A stretch of DNA of 64,000 bases from Propionibacterium acidifaciens DSM 21887 (GTDB lineage Bacteria; Actinomycetota; Actinomycetes; Propionibacteriales; Propionibacteriaceae), in NCBI RefSeq assembly GCF_000426605.1, contig NZ_AUFR01000009.1, positions 1-64,000 on the forward strand, written 5' to 3'. A program made the position numbers and the translations under genes. Of this stretch, positions 9,276-18,311 are shown piece by piece. The notes under the pieces were generated by a model. It had not been told where the DNA came from. It did not search any database and worked only from the letters and a program-made list of their open reading frames with translations. How positions within the stretch are numbered: the first letter of the stretch is position 1; each line of letters begins with the position of its first letter.

Positions 9276-10916
9276 TCAGTCTGTCCGCTCGGTCCGCTGC
9301 TGGGTCATCGCGCGGAGCGCTTCCTTGTCGACCTTGCCGATGTTGGTCCGGGGGATCGCATCGACGACGATGACCTCGTCGGGCACTTTGTAGCGAGCAA
9401 TACCCTGCTCCTCGAAGTCCTTCATGACCCTCCGCCGGCCGAGGGGCCCGTCGGTGACGACGACCGCCACCGTCCGCTCCCCCAGCTCCTCATCGGGTGC
9501 GCCGAAGACCGCAGCCTCGCGGACGCCACCGATCAGCCCCAGGAGGTGCTCGATCTCGTGCGGGGAGACGTTCTCCCCCAGCCGGTTGATCTGCTCAACG
9601 ACGCGGCCGCAGACGACGAGATTGCCGTCGGCATCCAGATAGCCACGGTCGCCGGTCCGCAGGAAACCATCGGCGGTGAAGCAGTCGTCATCGGCGTGGG
9701 CGCCGTGATAGCCAAGGAAGGTGTAGGGGCCCTTCTCGATGATCTCGCCGACGACACCGGCGGGCAGCTGTCTGCCCTGCGGGTCGACGATCCGCAGGAC
9801 GTCACCGTCCGAGATCGGCGTCCCCTGGGTGCCGAGGGCCACCAGCTCCGGATCGTCCAGGCGGGTGAACGTGGTGATTCCCTCGCCCAGCCCGTATCCC
9901 TGCTGGATCAGCGCACCTGTCCTGGCCATGAGCGAACGCCCCAGCTTCGCATCGAGCCTGGCTGCCCCGATGAGGATCTGCCGGAGACTGGACAGCTGGG
10001 CTGGGTACCACTCCAGGGCCTCGTTCCACAGCTGGGCGACGGCTGGCACGATCGCAGTCACTGTCACCCGGTTGGCCTCGATCGCGGCGAAGGCCTCGTC
10101 GAAGGCGGCGCTGGCGCACATCACTGCGGTCCCGCCGCACAGCAGCGTCCCCAGGACGCCCGGCTGCGCCAGAGGGAAGTCGTGGGAGCTCGAGAGCACC
10201 GCAAGGTAGACGCTGTCGGGACCGATGCCGCAGCGCAGAGCGGCCGCCCTCGCATTGCAGGCATAGGCCTCGTGCACCCGCGGGATGATCTTGGGTTCGC
10301 TCGTCGTGCCCCCGGAGAGCAGATTCAGGGCCGCGTCCCGGTGTCCAGGCCCGGCCACCGGCAGCGGCGGGGGCTCGGGATCGGCCGTCCCAGGCAGCGG
10401 GGGCAGTCGGTGGCACGGCGCGGGTCCGGCGTGCTCAGGGCCAGCGTCGGCGTAGAGGAGACGGATGCCCAGCTCCTGCGGATCGGCTTCCTCGACCATC
10501 GCGACGCAGTCGAATCCGAGCTGGTCCCGCCCCCCGATGTAGGCGACGGGACGAAGCTGCCGGGCCAGCCGGACCAGTTCGCTGTGACGGTGTGAGGGCA
10601 GCATGAGCGTCGGGACGGCGCCGATCCTCATGAGCGCGAACAGGCTCACCAGATAGGCGGCGCTGTTCGGCAGCTGCACGAGCACCTGGTCTCCTCCCGA
10701 CAGCCCCGCCTCAAGGAATGCCCGGGCCCAGTGCGCGATCGTCAGGTCCAGCTGCCGATAGCTCAGCTCTGCGTCTGGGGCGACGACGGCGCGGCGCTCG
10801 CTGTGGCGCAGGCAGACCTCGTGCAGTTCCTCGCACAGGCTCCTCCTGCGCAGATGACCGCTCGCCTCATAGGCGTCAAGGATCTCCTGTGCCCTCATCC
10901 GCGCCCCGGCACTCAT
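9276..10916 (-). CDS. Aryl-AMP ligase loading the siderophore starter (YbtE/PchD/DhbE family)
   Basis: 546 residues, close to the usual length of about 525-545. It should adenylate an aryl acid and load it on the ArCP of the large NRPS. The P-loop-like core LSGGTTSEPKI, LRTGDRGYLD and the final NIGKVDKEAL lysine motif are all present. The pocket stretch that reads HNYPLSSPG in DhbE-type enzymes is HDFPLAQPG here. The Asn that contacts the 2-hydroxyl is thus Asp, and the Ser/Cys position that separates dihydroxybenzoate from salicylate enzymes is Gln. The substrate may not be plain salicylate. The ATG overlaps the VOC gene's stop (ATGA), giving the start MSAGARMRAQ. The family is certain; the substrate is open. 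Confidence 0.93.
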   Translation of the reverse strand: MSAGARMRAQEILDAYEASGHLRRRSLCEELHEVCLRHSERRAVVAPDAELSYRQLDLTIAHWARAFLEAGLSGGDQVLVQLPNSAAYLVSLFALMRIGAVPTLMLPSHRHSELVRLARQLRPVAYIGGRDQLGFDCVAMVEEADPQELGIRLLYADAGPEHAGPAPCHRLPPLPGTADPEPPPLPVAGPGHRDAALNLLSGGTTSEPKIIPRVHEAYACNARAAALRCGIGPDSVYLAVLSSSHDFPLAQPGVLGTLLCGGTAVMCASAAFDEAFAAIEANRVTVTAIVPAVAQLWNEALEWYPAQLSSLRQILIGAARLDAKLGRSLMARTGALIQQGYGLGEGITTFTRLDDPELVALGTQGTPISDGDVLRIVDPQGRQLPAGVVGEIIEKGPYTFLGYHGAHADDDCFTADGFLRTGDRGYLDADGNLVVCGRVVEQINRLGENVSPHEIEHLLGLIGGVREAAVFGAPDEELGERTVAVVVTDGPLGRRRVMKDFEEQGIARYKVPDEVIVVDAIPRTNIGKVDKEALRAMTQQRTERTD

Positions 10917-11521
10917 GCGAAACTCACCTCGATGGTGCCGTCCCCGATGCTGCACCTGAGTCGTTCCTCGGCCTGCGCGCCCAGGCAGATTCCCACGGCT
11001 GTCTCGCTTCCGGCGTAGCGGATCTCCTCGATCCGCGTGAAACCATTGGGATGGGCTGATGCGCGGTGCGTGTCCACCGCGAACGGGGTGACGAACATCG
11101 GCACACTCCAATCGTCCGGCACCAGACAGCGGCAGGAGAGCCGACGCCCGTGCGGGTCCTTCCTGGCGACCGGCGAGATCACCGTTGACCGGTCGTGCAC
11201 GGCGCACAGATGTTCCAGGGCCGTGAACTTCTCGCGTTCGACCTCGAAGACGATCCGGCTGTAGCCCTGCGGGGCCTGCGCCAAGCGGTCATAGTCCTCG
11301 ACCATGCGCCGGTGCCCTGTGAGCGCGAGAGCACCGCGCACCACGGCAGGCATGTGGATCCCCGCGATGATCTCCACATAGGGGCCGGTGGAGAAGTAGA
11401 TCAGCGCATTGTGCGGGTCCTTGGCCTTGCCGTACTCGACCTCGAAACCCTCGGCGCGGAACTCGGCCACGGCCTGTTCCAGATCGTCCGCCTTGTAGAT
11501 GACATGTCCGATCCTGGCCAT
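10913..11521 (-). CDS. VOC/glyoxalase-like protein of unknown role in the siderophore operon
   Basis: 202 residues, starting MARIGHVIYKADDLEQAV. The HVIYKADDLEQAVAEF opening and the GPYVEIIAG strand are typical of the vicinal-oxygen-chelate fold (glyoxalase-like domain). The ATG lies 5 nt after the NRPS stop and the gene's own stop overlaps the ligase start, so it is co-translated with the assembly line. No substrate can be read from the sequence. Tailoring of the product, a resistance or chelate-binding role, or a ring-modifying reaction are all possible inferences. It is not one of the standard pyochelin or yersiniabactin genes. Confidence 0.8.
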   Translation of the reverse strand: MARIGHVIYKADDLEQAVAEFRAEGFEVEYGKAKDPHNALIYFSTGPYVEIIAGIHMPAVVRGALALTGHRRMVEDYDRLAQAPQGYSRIVFEVEREKFTALEHLCAVHDRSTVISPVARKDPHGRRLSCRCLVPDDWSVPMFVTPFAVDTHRASAHPNGFTRIEEIRYAGSETAVGICLGAQAEERLRCSIGDGTIEVSFA

Positions 11522-11526
11522 GCTTG

Positions 11527-14500
11527 TCAATCCCCCTGGTCCTGCTCGAAGTGGGTCAGGATCGAGCGATAGTTCTCCTCGGTCAGGCAGTCGGAGTGCG
11601 AACCACTGATGATCCCGGTCCGCAGCTGCCCCAGGACGGTGCTGGGCCAGTCGACGTCGCCGCCGAGCGAGGGATAGAAGCCATCGACTCCGCGCTCGGG
11701 CTGCAGAGCGAGCACCGTGCCCAAGTAGACATCCGGCCGGTATCCGATCGTCCCGCGCAGGGAGTGCCGGAAGACGTCGTAGAGGATCTCGAGCATGGCT
11801 CGGGCGCTGCCTGCATCGTTCTCGTAGCCCTTGACCGTCTCGTAGATCCGCCGGCGTCGATGCTTCGGCGACATGCGCGAGCAGGCAGAGAAATAGGAGC
11901 CGAGCGAGGCGTAGCGGCCGTCGAGGGCGCACAGCTCCTCGTCCGTGATGTCCCTGTTCTGGCCACCGAGGATGTGTTCGAGGCCCTCACGGAGCAACTC
12001 GATGCTGAAATCAGCGCCGAGAGCCCGTGGGTCGGCCTCGACGACGCACCCGTAGGCGAACTCGCACAGCATCTCGTTGGCGATGCGGTGCGGGCACAGA
12101 TGGGTGCTCACCGCGACCACCCTGCAGACCCGGCGCCCCAGCTCGGTGAGGATCTTCGCCGTCTCCAACGCGAAGAAGCCTCCGATGCAGTAGCCGACCA
12201 GCTCGTAGCTGTCCATGTCCAGTTCCAGCAGGTCCTGTGCGTAGAGGCGCGCCCGTTCGGCGATGAGAGCATCAGTGGGACTGGCCAGGTACTCGTCGGC
12301 GTCACCGGAGGTGAAACCGACGTGGGCCGTTGCGGGGCTGCGCTCCATGAGCGCCGGAACCAGGAGATCGTAGTCCTTGATGCGCCCGGTACCGGCGTGG
12401 AAGAAGGCCCGGCACGAGCCCTGGTCCTCCCCGAGCCCGTAGACGTGCAGGCGCTGTGCACCAGCAGCAGCCGCAGAAGGCGACGAGACGGCAGGGCCGC
12501 TCGGAGCCACCCGCGCTCCATCTGTGGCGACCACGGTATCGGCGGTCGTCTGGGGGTCGGAGACCTCAACCGCCCCACCACCGAGGGCCTCGGCGATCCC
12601 GGCGACCGTGGGCTTCTTGAGCATCTCACGCATGATGAGATCCCAGCTCTGGTCCTTCAGCGCGTCGATCTCCTGGCGCATCCTTGTGACGGCCTTGGCC
12701 ATGAGCAGCGAGTCGCCACCGGCTGCGTAGAAGTCCTCGTCGCGGCCGATCCGCTCGTTCTCGAGGACATCGCGCCACAGGGCCGCGATCCGCTCCTCCA
12801 ACCCCCCCTGGGGCGCGGCGAGCGGCTGCTCCTCGGATTCCTGACGGGACGTGAACGAGCTCAGGAGAGCCTTCCTATCGATCTTCCCGTTCGCACTCAA
12901 CGGCATCGCGTCCATCACGGTGAGGGATGCGGGCACCATGTAGCCGGGAAGCATCTCGCGCAGAAAGCCCGTCAGCTCCTCCTCGTCGATCCTGCGCGCA
13001 CCAGGCTCGGTGAGGACGAACAGGCGCTGGCCGCACTCGCGCAGCGGGTCGAACCGGCCGGGGTACTCGGCGATCCTGCGCAGTCCCGCCCTGGTGAAGA
13101 CTCCCTCCCACTGCTCCTCGTCGAGGAAGACCCGATGGCCGTCGGCGCGCACATCGGTGAACTCGACCAGGCTCATCTTGATCGATATCGAGATGAGCGC
13201 GGCGTAAAGCTCGGTGACCGGTTCGATCATGACGATCACGCCGTCGGGCCGCCGCAGCTGGTTCAGCCGGGCGAAGGTCTGGTCGATGTTCACCGCATTG
13301 TGCAGGACGTTCGCACAGACGATCACGTCGTAGGCGCCCAGCTCGACGTCCTGCCCGGCACACTCGGCGTTGATGTCGAAGAGCCCGTAGCTCATGAAGC
13401 CGTAGTCGCGATAGCTCTCCCTCGCATTGCGCAGGAAGAAGGTGGACAAATCGGTGAACCGGTACTCCGCGATGTTCTCGGGGAGCTTAGGCAGGATGTA
13501 CGTGGTGCTGGCGCCCACGCCCGCCCCGATCTCCAGGACACGGATCGGGCGGTCCCCGCGTGACTCGGCGACTCTCGCCACCGCCTCCGCGACGGCCGCA
13601 TTGGTGGCCTCGCTGATCCTGTTCTCCGCGTAGATGGCGTGGGCGTTGTCGGTCCTGCCGCCGGGGAAGAACAGCTCAAGAGGATTCACCTCGCCACGGA
13701 TCTGGCGCAGCAGTGTGCCCGCCGCGTAATGCTGGTACTCGAACAGAGCGGAGCTGTTGAGCACCCGGGCCTCCATGGCCGCGAAGTGGTCCCAACGTTC
13801 GGCCATGCGGTAGTGCTCGAGGCTCTCGGACGTGAGGGTGAAGCCCCCCTCGTCGGCCTGCAGGACGCCCTCAGCCGTGAGCATGCCGAGCCAGCGACCC
13901 ACCAGCTCCCGGTACTCGGGATCGGGCCTGAGCCTGGCGACGATCTGCTCCTGGGAATGAACCGCCCCTGGCTCGGTGAAAAGCCCAGCCTCGACGAAGG
14001 CCGCCAGCAGAGCGGCCAGGGCGGCCTCGTTGCCGGCCTTCGTCCATGCCGCATAGCATGCGGCGTCGGGACCGCCGGCGTCACCCGAGGACCAGCGCTC
14101 ACGCAGCGCCGCGCCCAGCGCCTCGGGTGTGTCCGCCCGCTCTTCATCTGCCGCAGAAGAGCCCTGCTGCTGGGCGGGCGTCACGAAGGCCCTCAGCTTC
14201 TTACGGCCGTCTGTCTCTTCCACGACTACGACGGCACGGCCGATGTCCTGGTGCTCTTCAAGGACGGCCTCGATCTCACCGATCTCGACCCGGTAGCCGT
14301 TGATCTTGACTTGGGTGTCCGCCCGGCCGTGGAAGTCGATCACCCCGTCCGGGCGGTAGCTGCCGATGTCGCCGGTGTCGTAGAGACGGCGGCCCTGCTT
14401 GGCCGAGAAGAAGAATTTGCGTTCCGTGGTCTCGGGATCGTTGAAGTAGCCGCTCGCGAGGCTCTCGCCGCTGATGTGGATCCTACCCCTGACCCCGTCG

Positions 14501-17082
14501 GGGCACTCGTTCATGAATGCGTCGAGTACGTACATGCCCTGACGGGACAGGGCGCTGCCGTAGGGGATGTTCTCCTCGCCGGTGTGGCCGTTCATCCGAT
14601 GGTGGATCGACCAGATCCCTCCCTCCGTGGCCCCGCCGAGGCTCACGAGTTCGGCGCGGGGGAAGTGCGAAGCGGCCTGGGCGGGCAGGGTGCGGGCAAT
14701 GAGATCACCCGAGAGCAGGACGAGCCCAAGAATCTCATCGGGTGCCAGGCCAGCAGCCACGCGCTCGGCCAGGAGCATCTGGAACAGGGCGGGCACCGAG
14801 TTCCAGGTGTCCACCCGCCAAGTGCGCATCAGTTCGATCCAGCTGCTCGGGTCCTTCGCCTCGGACTCGAGGGGCAAGACGAGGCATCCCCCGCTCGCGA
14901 AGGTCCCGAAGACGTCGTAGACGGACAGATCGAAGGACAGCTTGGACAGGCCGAGCACCGTCCGCGGAGTTGCTCCCGCGAGGCGCTGGTTGACGTCCTC
15001 GATCGTGTTCATGGCGGCGGTGTGTGTCATTACGACGCCCTTGGGCGTTCCCGTACTGCCGGAGGTGAAGATGATGTAGGCCGTGTCCTCCGCCGGACCG
15101 GCCACCGGAACCGTCCCGTCCCAGGACAGTGGGCCCAATGCGTCGACGTCGACGACGGCCAGCTGCCCGTCCGTCGCGCGATAGTTCGCATCGGCGATGA
15201 TCGCCCGGGGGCGGCACAGCGAGATCATCCGGCGCTGGCGCGCCGACGGCTGGTCGTGGTCGACGGGGACATAGGCCGCTCCTCTGGAGACGACGGCGAG
15301 AACCGCCGCCACCTGCCAGACGCCCTTACCCAGGACGATCGCGACCCGGTCCCCTCTGCCAACCCCGGACAGCTGCGCGTCCACGGCTTGGACGTGGCCG
15401 GCGAGCTCGCTATAGCTGAAGCTCTCGCCGCCGCACACCAGTGCGCACGCCTCGGGCTGGCTCTGGGCCCTTCCCCAGAAACCAGTCTGGAGTGTCCGGG
15501 GCGCCAGCGGCGCGTCTCTCCGGTGGATCCGCTCACGCACCTGCTGCTGCCGCTCGCCCAGCTGCACGATGTCCTCGGCATGCCAGGGCTCCTCCTCGGC
15601 GCCGAGCAGCCGCTCGAGCGCCTCGGTGAAGGCCTCCCACATAGCCTCGAGGACCGCGGGCGCGAGGATGCCCTCGCGGACGTCCCAGTTGATGTTGCAA
15701 CCGCCGGCCTCCTCGAAGGCCTGGCAGTCGATCCAGACCTGCGGTGTGCGACTGACGCCATGGACGAGTTCAAGGGCTCGTCCTTCCCTGCGTCGCAGAC
15801 CGGCACCCAGCGCCCCGGTGAAGACGATCGGCACGACGGCACTTCCGCCTCTGGCCCGGCCGAGCTCGCGCAGTACGTCGAGGCCGCCGAACGCCGAGTG
15901 AGAAAGCTCGTCGACGAGCTGCTCCTGGGTCTTGCACACCCGCTCAAGGAAGCTACCGGTCTCCCGGCGGCTGGCGTGAACGCTCACCTCGGTGAAGTCC
16001 CCTATGATGCGCTCGACGCCCGGGAGCTCATCACCGCGGTTCATCGAGGTGATGTTCACGCAGAACTCCGGCTGGGAGGACCAGCGCCGGATGACATCGA
16101 TGTAGGCGGTCAGCAGCACATTCGACGGTGTCACGCCGAAGGCAGCGGCCCGTTCCACCAGCAAGGCCCACTCGGCAGGGCCGCACCGCCAGCTATGACG
16201 GGTGAAGCGGACCGTCTCCCCCTCGCATCTCTGCGGGGCGGTGAGAATCGGCAATGAGGGCCTCTCCGGCATGGACCCGATACGCCCGAGCCAGTACTCC
16301 TTCGCGCTCTCGTACTCGGCGCGCCCGGCCGGGGTCTCCTCGCGGATAGCCCGCGCAACCAGGACGTCCCTGAAGGTAGCCCGAGGCAGGGGCTCCAGCG
16401 GCTTGCCCTCGTAGAGGTCCATCAGTTCCTCGACCATGACCGAGACGCTGATGAAATCGGCGATGATCATGTCGATCGAGAACTGCAAGATGCTGCACTC
16501 TTCGAACTGGAGGATCCGGAAGCAGTGAAGGGGCCAAGCTCCCAGCGGATAGCTCCGCTCCTCCATCTCGCGGCGGTGGCGCAAATGCTCCTCGTCAGGC
16601 GACTGCGGATCATGGCCACGCAGATCGATTTCCTCCAGCCGCGGCATCCTCTCGACGGGCAGTTCCTCAGGAGGGACAACCCGCAGCGAGTCCGGGGGCA
16701 GCACGAATGCCGAGAGCATGTCGTGGCGGCGGATCAGTTCGTGCCAAGCCCTCTCCAGCCTCTCGCGCCCCACTGGCTGTGTGCGCAACTCCGCATAGCT
16801 GTGGCAGCCGGTCCCACCGAGTTCGTAGCCGGCGTGCTGGCCGGTGGCGTAGGCCCGCTGAATGTCCGTCATCCCGAAGGGCATGAAGCGCGCGGCGCTA
16901 TCATGCTCGATAGCTTTCTCGGCCCTCAGGTACTCAAGGATCTCGGCCTTGTGACTCCTCAGGCTCGCCAGGTCTGCTGGGCCCAGCGCGCCCTTGGGTG
17001 ACCGGTAGCCCAGTCTGTCCCCGTTGGCCCACAGGACGATGCCCCGCTGCTGGAATTCTTCAACCAGTATTGCGATGTTCAC
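11527..17082 (-). CDS. PchF-like NRPS: TubC docking-Cy-A-MT-PCP-TE, terminal cysteine module
   Basis: 1851 residues from GTG 17082, chosen because AGGAG lies 8 nt upstream and MNIAILVEEFQQRGI starts a TubC N-terminal docking domain exactly there; an ATG 18 nt earlier is possible. Cy is about 65-500 with DMIIADFIS near 205. A has FTSGSTGTPKG near 673 and the pocket code DLYNLSLIW, i.e. cysteine. An intact methyltransferase (VLEIGAGVGAS near 1183) is inserted before A10 (NGKIDRKAL near 1400), as in PchF. The PCP Ser is near 1457 (GGDSLLM). The TE (about 1530-1851) has GYCIGG with Cys as nucleophile, and GSHSD carries the His. It should add, cyclise and probably N-methylate the last cysteine, then release the chain. 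Confidence 0.95.
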   Translation of the reverse strand: MNIAILVEEFQQRGIVLWANGDRLGYRSPKGALGPADLASLRSHKAEILEYLRAEKAIEHDSAARFMPFGMTDIQRAYATGQHAGYELGGTGCHSYAELRTQPVGRERLERAWHELIRRHDMLSAFVLPPDSLRVVPPEELPVERMPRLEEIDLRGHDPQSPDEEHLRHRREMEERSYPLGAWPLHCFRILQFEECSILQFSIDMIIADFISVSVMVEELMDLYEGKPLEPLPRATFRDVLVARAIREETPAGRAEYESAKEYWLGRIGSMPERPSLPILTAPQRCEGETVRFTRHSWRCGPAEWALLVERAAAFGVTPSNVLLTAYIDVIRRWSSQPEFCVNITSMNRGDELPGVERIIGDFTEVSVHASRRETGSFLERVCKTQEQLVDELSHSAFGGLDVLRELGRARGGSAVVPIVFTGALGAGLRRREGRALELVHGVSRTPQVWIDCQAFEEAGGCNINWDVREGILAPAVLEAMWEAFTEALERLLGAEEEPWHAEDIVQLGERQQQVRERIHRRDAPLAPRTLQTGFWGRAQSQPEACALVCGGESFSYSELAGHVQAVDAQLSGVGRGDRVAIVLGKGVWQVAAVLAVVSRGAAYVPVDHDQPSARQRRMISLCRPRAIIADANYRATDGQLAVVDVDALGPLSWDGTVPVAGPAEDTAYIIFTSGSTGTPKGVVMTHTAAMNTIEDVNQRLAGATPRTVLGLSKLSFDLSVYDVFGTFASGGCLVLPLESEAKDPSSWIELMRTWRVDTWNSVPALFQMLLAERVAAGLAPDEILGLVLLSGDLIARTLPAQAASHFPRAELVSLGGATEGGIWSIHHRMNGHTGEENIPYGSALSRQGMYVLDAFMNECPDGVRGRIHISGESLASGYFNDPETTERKFFFSAKQGRRLYDTGDIGSYRPDGVIDFHGRADTQVKINGYRVEIGEIEAVLEEHQDIGRAVVVVEETDGRKKLRAFVTPAQQQGSSAADEERADTPEALGAALRERWSSGDAGGPDAACYAAWTKAGNEAALAALLAAFVEAGLFTEPGAVHSQEQIVARLRPDPEYRELVGRWLGMLTAEGVLQADEGGFTLTSESLEHYRMAERWDHFAAMEARVLNSSALFEYQHYAAGTLLRQIRGEVNPLELFFPGGRTDNAHAIYAENRISEATNAAVAEAVARVAESRGDRPIRVLEIGAGVGASTTYILPKLPENIAEYRFTDLSTFFLRNARESYRDYGFMSYGLFDINAECAGQDVELGAYDVIVCANVLHNAVNIDQTFARLNQLRRPDGVIVMIEPVTELYAALISISIKMSLVEFTDVRADGHRVFLDEEQWEGVFTRAGLRRIAEYPGRFDPLRECGQRLFVLTEPGARRIDEEELTGFLREMLPGYMVPASLTVMDAMPLSANGKIDRKALLSSFTSRQESEEQPLAAPQGGLEERIAALWRDVLENERIGRDEDFYAAGGDSLLMAKAVTRMRQEIDALKDQSWDLIMREMLKKPTVAGIAEALGGGAVEVSDPQTTADTVVATDGARVAPSGPAVSSPSAAAAGAQRLHVYGLGEDQGSCRAFFHAGTGRIKDYDLLVPALMERSPATAHVGFTSGDADEYLASPTDALIAERARLYAQDLLELDMDSYELVGYCIGGFFALETAKILTELGRRVCRVVAVSTHLCPHRIANEMLCEFAYGCVVEADPRALGADFSIELLREGLEHILGGQNRDITDEELCALDGRYASLGSYFSACSRMSPKHRRRRIYETVKGYENDAGSARAMLEILYDVFRHSLRGTIGYRPDVYLGTVLALQPERGVDGFYPSLGGDVDWPSTVLGQLRTGIISGSHSDCLTEENYRSILTHFEQDQGD

Positions 17083-17134
17083 TGAAAGCTCTCCTGACAT
17101 TCTCGAAATCACGAGCGAGTCGCTCTGGGCACCG

Positions 17135-18217
17135 TCATCTGGGTGCGCCATCTGGCATCCGCTCCGTGAGGTGCGCGAGGGAAAGGAACCGGGGAGGTGT
17201 CTCAGCACCCAACGGTTCGGCCGGGCCCATGAGCTGGCCTGCATGGGCCCACACCGCGCAGAGGGTCAGCATGTACTCGGCCTCGCGGGCCCGAGCCGCC
17301 GGGCTACCCGTCTCCTGGCGGAGCGCATCGAGGAATCCGGCAACGGCTGAGGGCCAGATGCGCTCGAACTGGCAGCGCCTGGTCACCTCGGTCTCGACGG
17401 CGAGGCTCTCATGCAACCGGACGGTGCTCAGGGCCTCGTCGGCCTCGATCTCCAAGAGACCCTCCGTAGTGCGGGGGGTTGTGACATTGGGGTGCCAGAT
17501 GATCTGCCCATCGGTCTCGGTCAGCACAAGATTGCCCGTCACCGTGAAAACGGTGATCCGATGGCCCACATGGGCGAAGTCATCGGGGTTGAGAGGATTC
17601 ATCCGATTGACGACGCGCAGGCTCACGGGGACACCCCTGAAGGATCCGCCCAGCTGCGTAAGCACGCCGGCGACGGTGCCCTGCGCCTGGATCTCCCAAG
17701 GCGTGAAACCACCGGTGATCCGACCTACGAGGTCAATCATCGAGAAGAGGAAGTGGATGCTGCACTCGGCCTCGACGCCAAGGATCCCGTGGTCCTCGCG
17801 CAGGACCCGCGCCATCTCCAGATAGCTCGCAATGGTGGGGCTGTGACGGTAGAAGGGGTTGATGAAGAAGGCGCCGCCGCTCCTGGCTGCCTCGCGATAA
17901 CACTCCACCGCGTCGTCACGGTGGATCGGGTGCTCGAGAACGACGTGCCGACCGTCCGCAAGAAAACGCCTGGCCAGCTGGGAACCCTTGCCGCCCACGA
18001 TGCCCGAGCGGACCACCACGCAAGCCATATCGAACTCGGGCAGCTCCTCAATCGTGGTAAACAGCGGCAACCGCTGCCGGCTGGCGAAGGCGCGGGACTG
18101 CTCGCTCCCGCGCGAGAGTATGCCGACCAGTTCGTAGTGCTCGGGAAGTCGGCGGACACCCGCCACGTAGACGCGGCCGAAGGTGGTTCCGCACACGACC
18201 ACGCGTGTTCTGTTCAT
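17135..18217 (-). CDS. Thiazolinyl imide reductase (PchG/YbtU-like)
   Basis: 360 residues of the Gfo/Idh/MocA-like fold used by PchG and Irp3/YbtU. These use NADPH to reduce a carrier-bound thiazoline to thiazolidine during siderophore assembly. The N terminus RVVVCGTTFGRVYVAGV is the characteristic dinucleotide-binding start of this family, followed by LEHPIHRDD where GFO-type enzymes have EKP. The start ATG follows GAAGGAAG-type ribosome binding sequence. It lies 52 nt before the PchF-like NRPS and 94 nt after the first gene of the operon. Its presence implies that one of the three rings is reduced; which one cannot be read here. Confidence 0.93.
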   Translation of the reverse strand: MNRTRVVVCGTTFGRVYVAGVRRLPEHYELVGILSRGSEQSRAFASRQRLPLFTTIEELPEFDMACVVVRSGIVGGKGSQLARRFLADGRHVVLEHPIHRDDAVECYREAARSGGAFFINPFYRHSPTIASYLEMARVLREDHGILGVEAECSIHFLFSMIDLVGRITGGFTPWEIQAQGTVAGVLTQLGGSFRGVPVSLRVVNRMNPLNPDDFAHVGHRITVFTVTGNLVLTETDGQIIWHPNVTTPRTTEGLLEIEADEALSTVRLHESLAVETEVTRRCQFERIWPSAVAGFLDALRQETGSPAARAREAEYMLTLCAVWAHAGQLMGPAEPLGAETPPRFLSLAHLTERMPDGAPR

Positions 18218-18311
18218 AATGCGCCTTCCTTCTCGGGCAGAGCACGATCACCGCGGCACCCGGGCCGGGGCGCGACGGTTCGGTGAGGGACGAGGTCCGG
18301 CGGGGAGGGGC

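Noticed and set aside
1380-16257. Long plus-strand open frames (such as 1380-3656, 11524-13563, 13639-16257) opposite the NRPS genes
   Set aside because: They are antisense shadows of high-GC NRPS coding frames with no motifs; the minus-strand genes carry complete domain sets.
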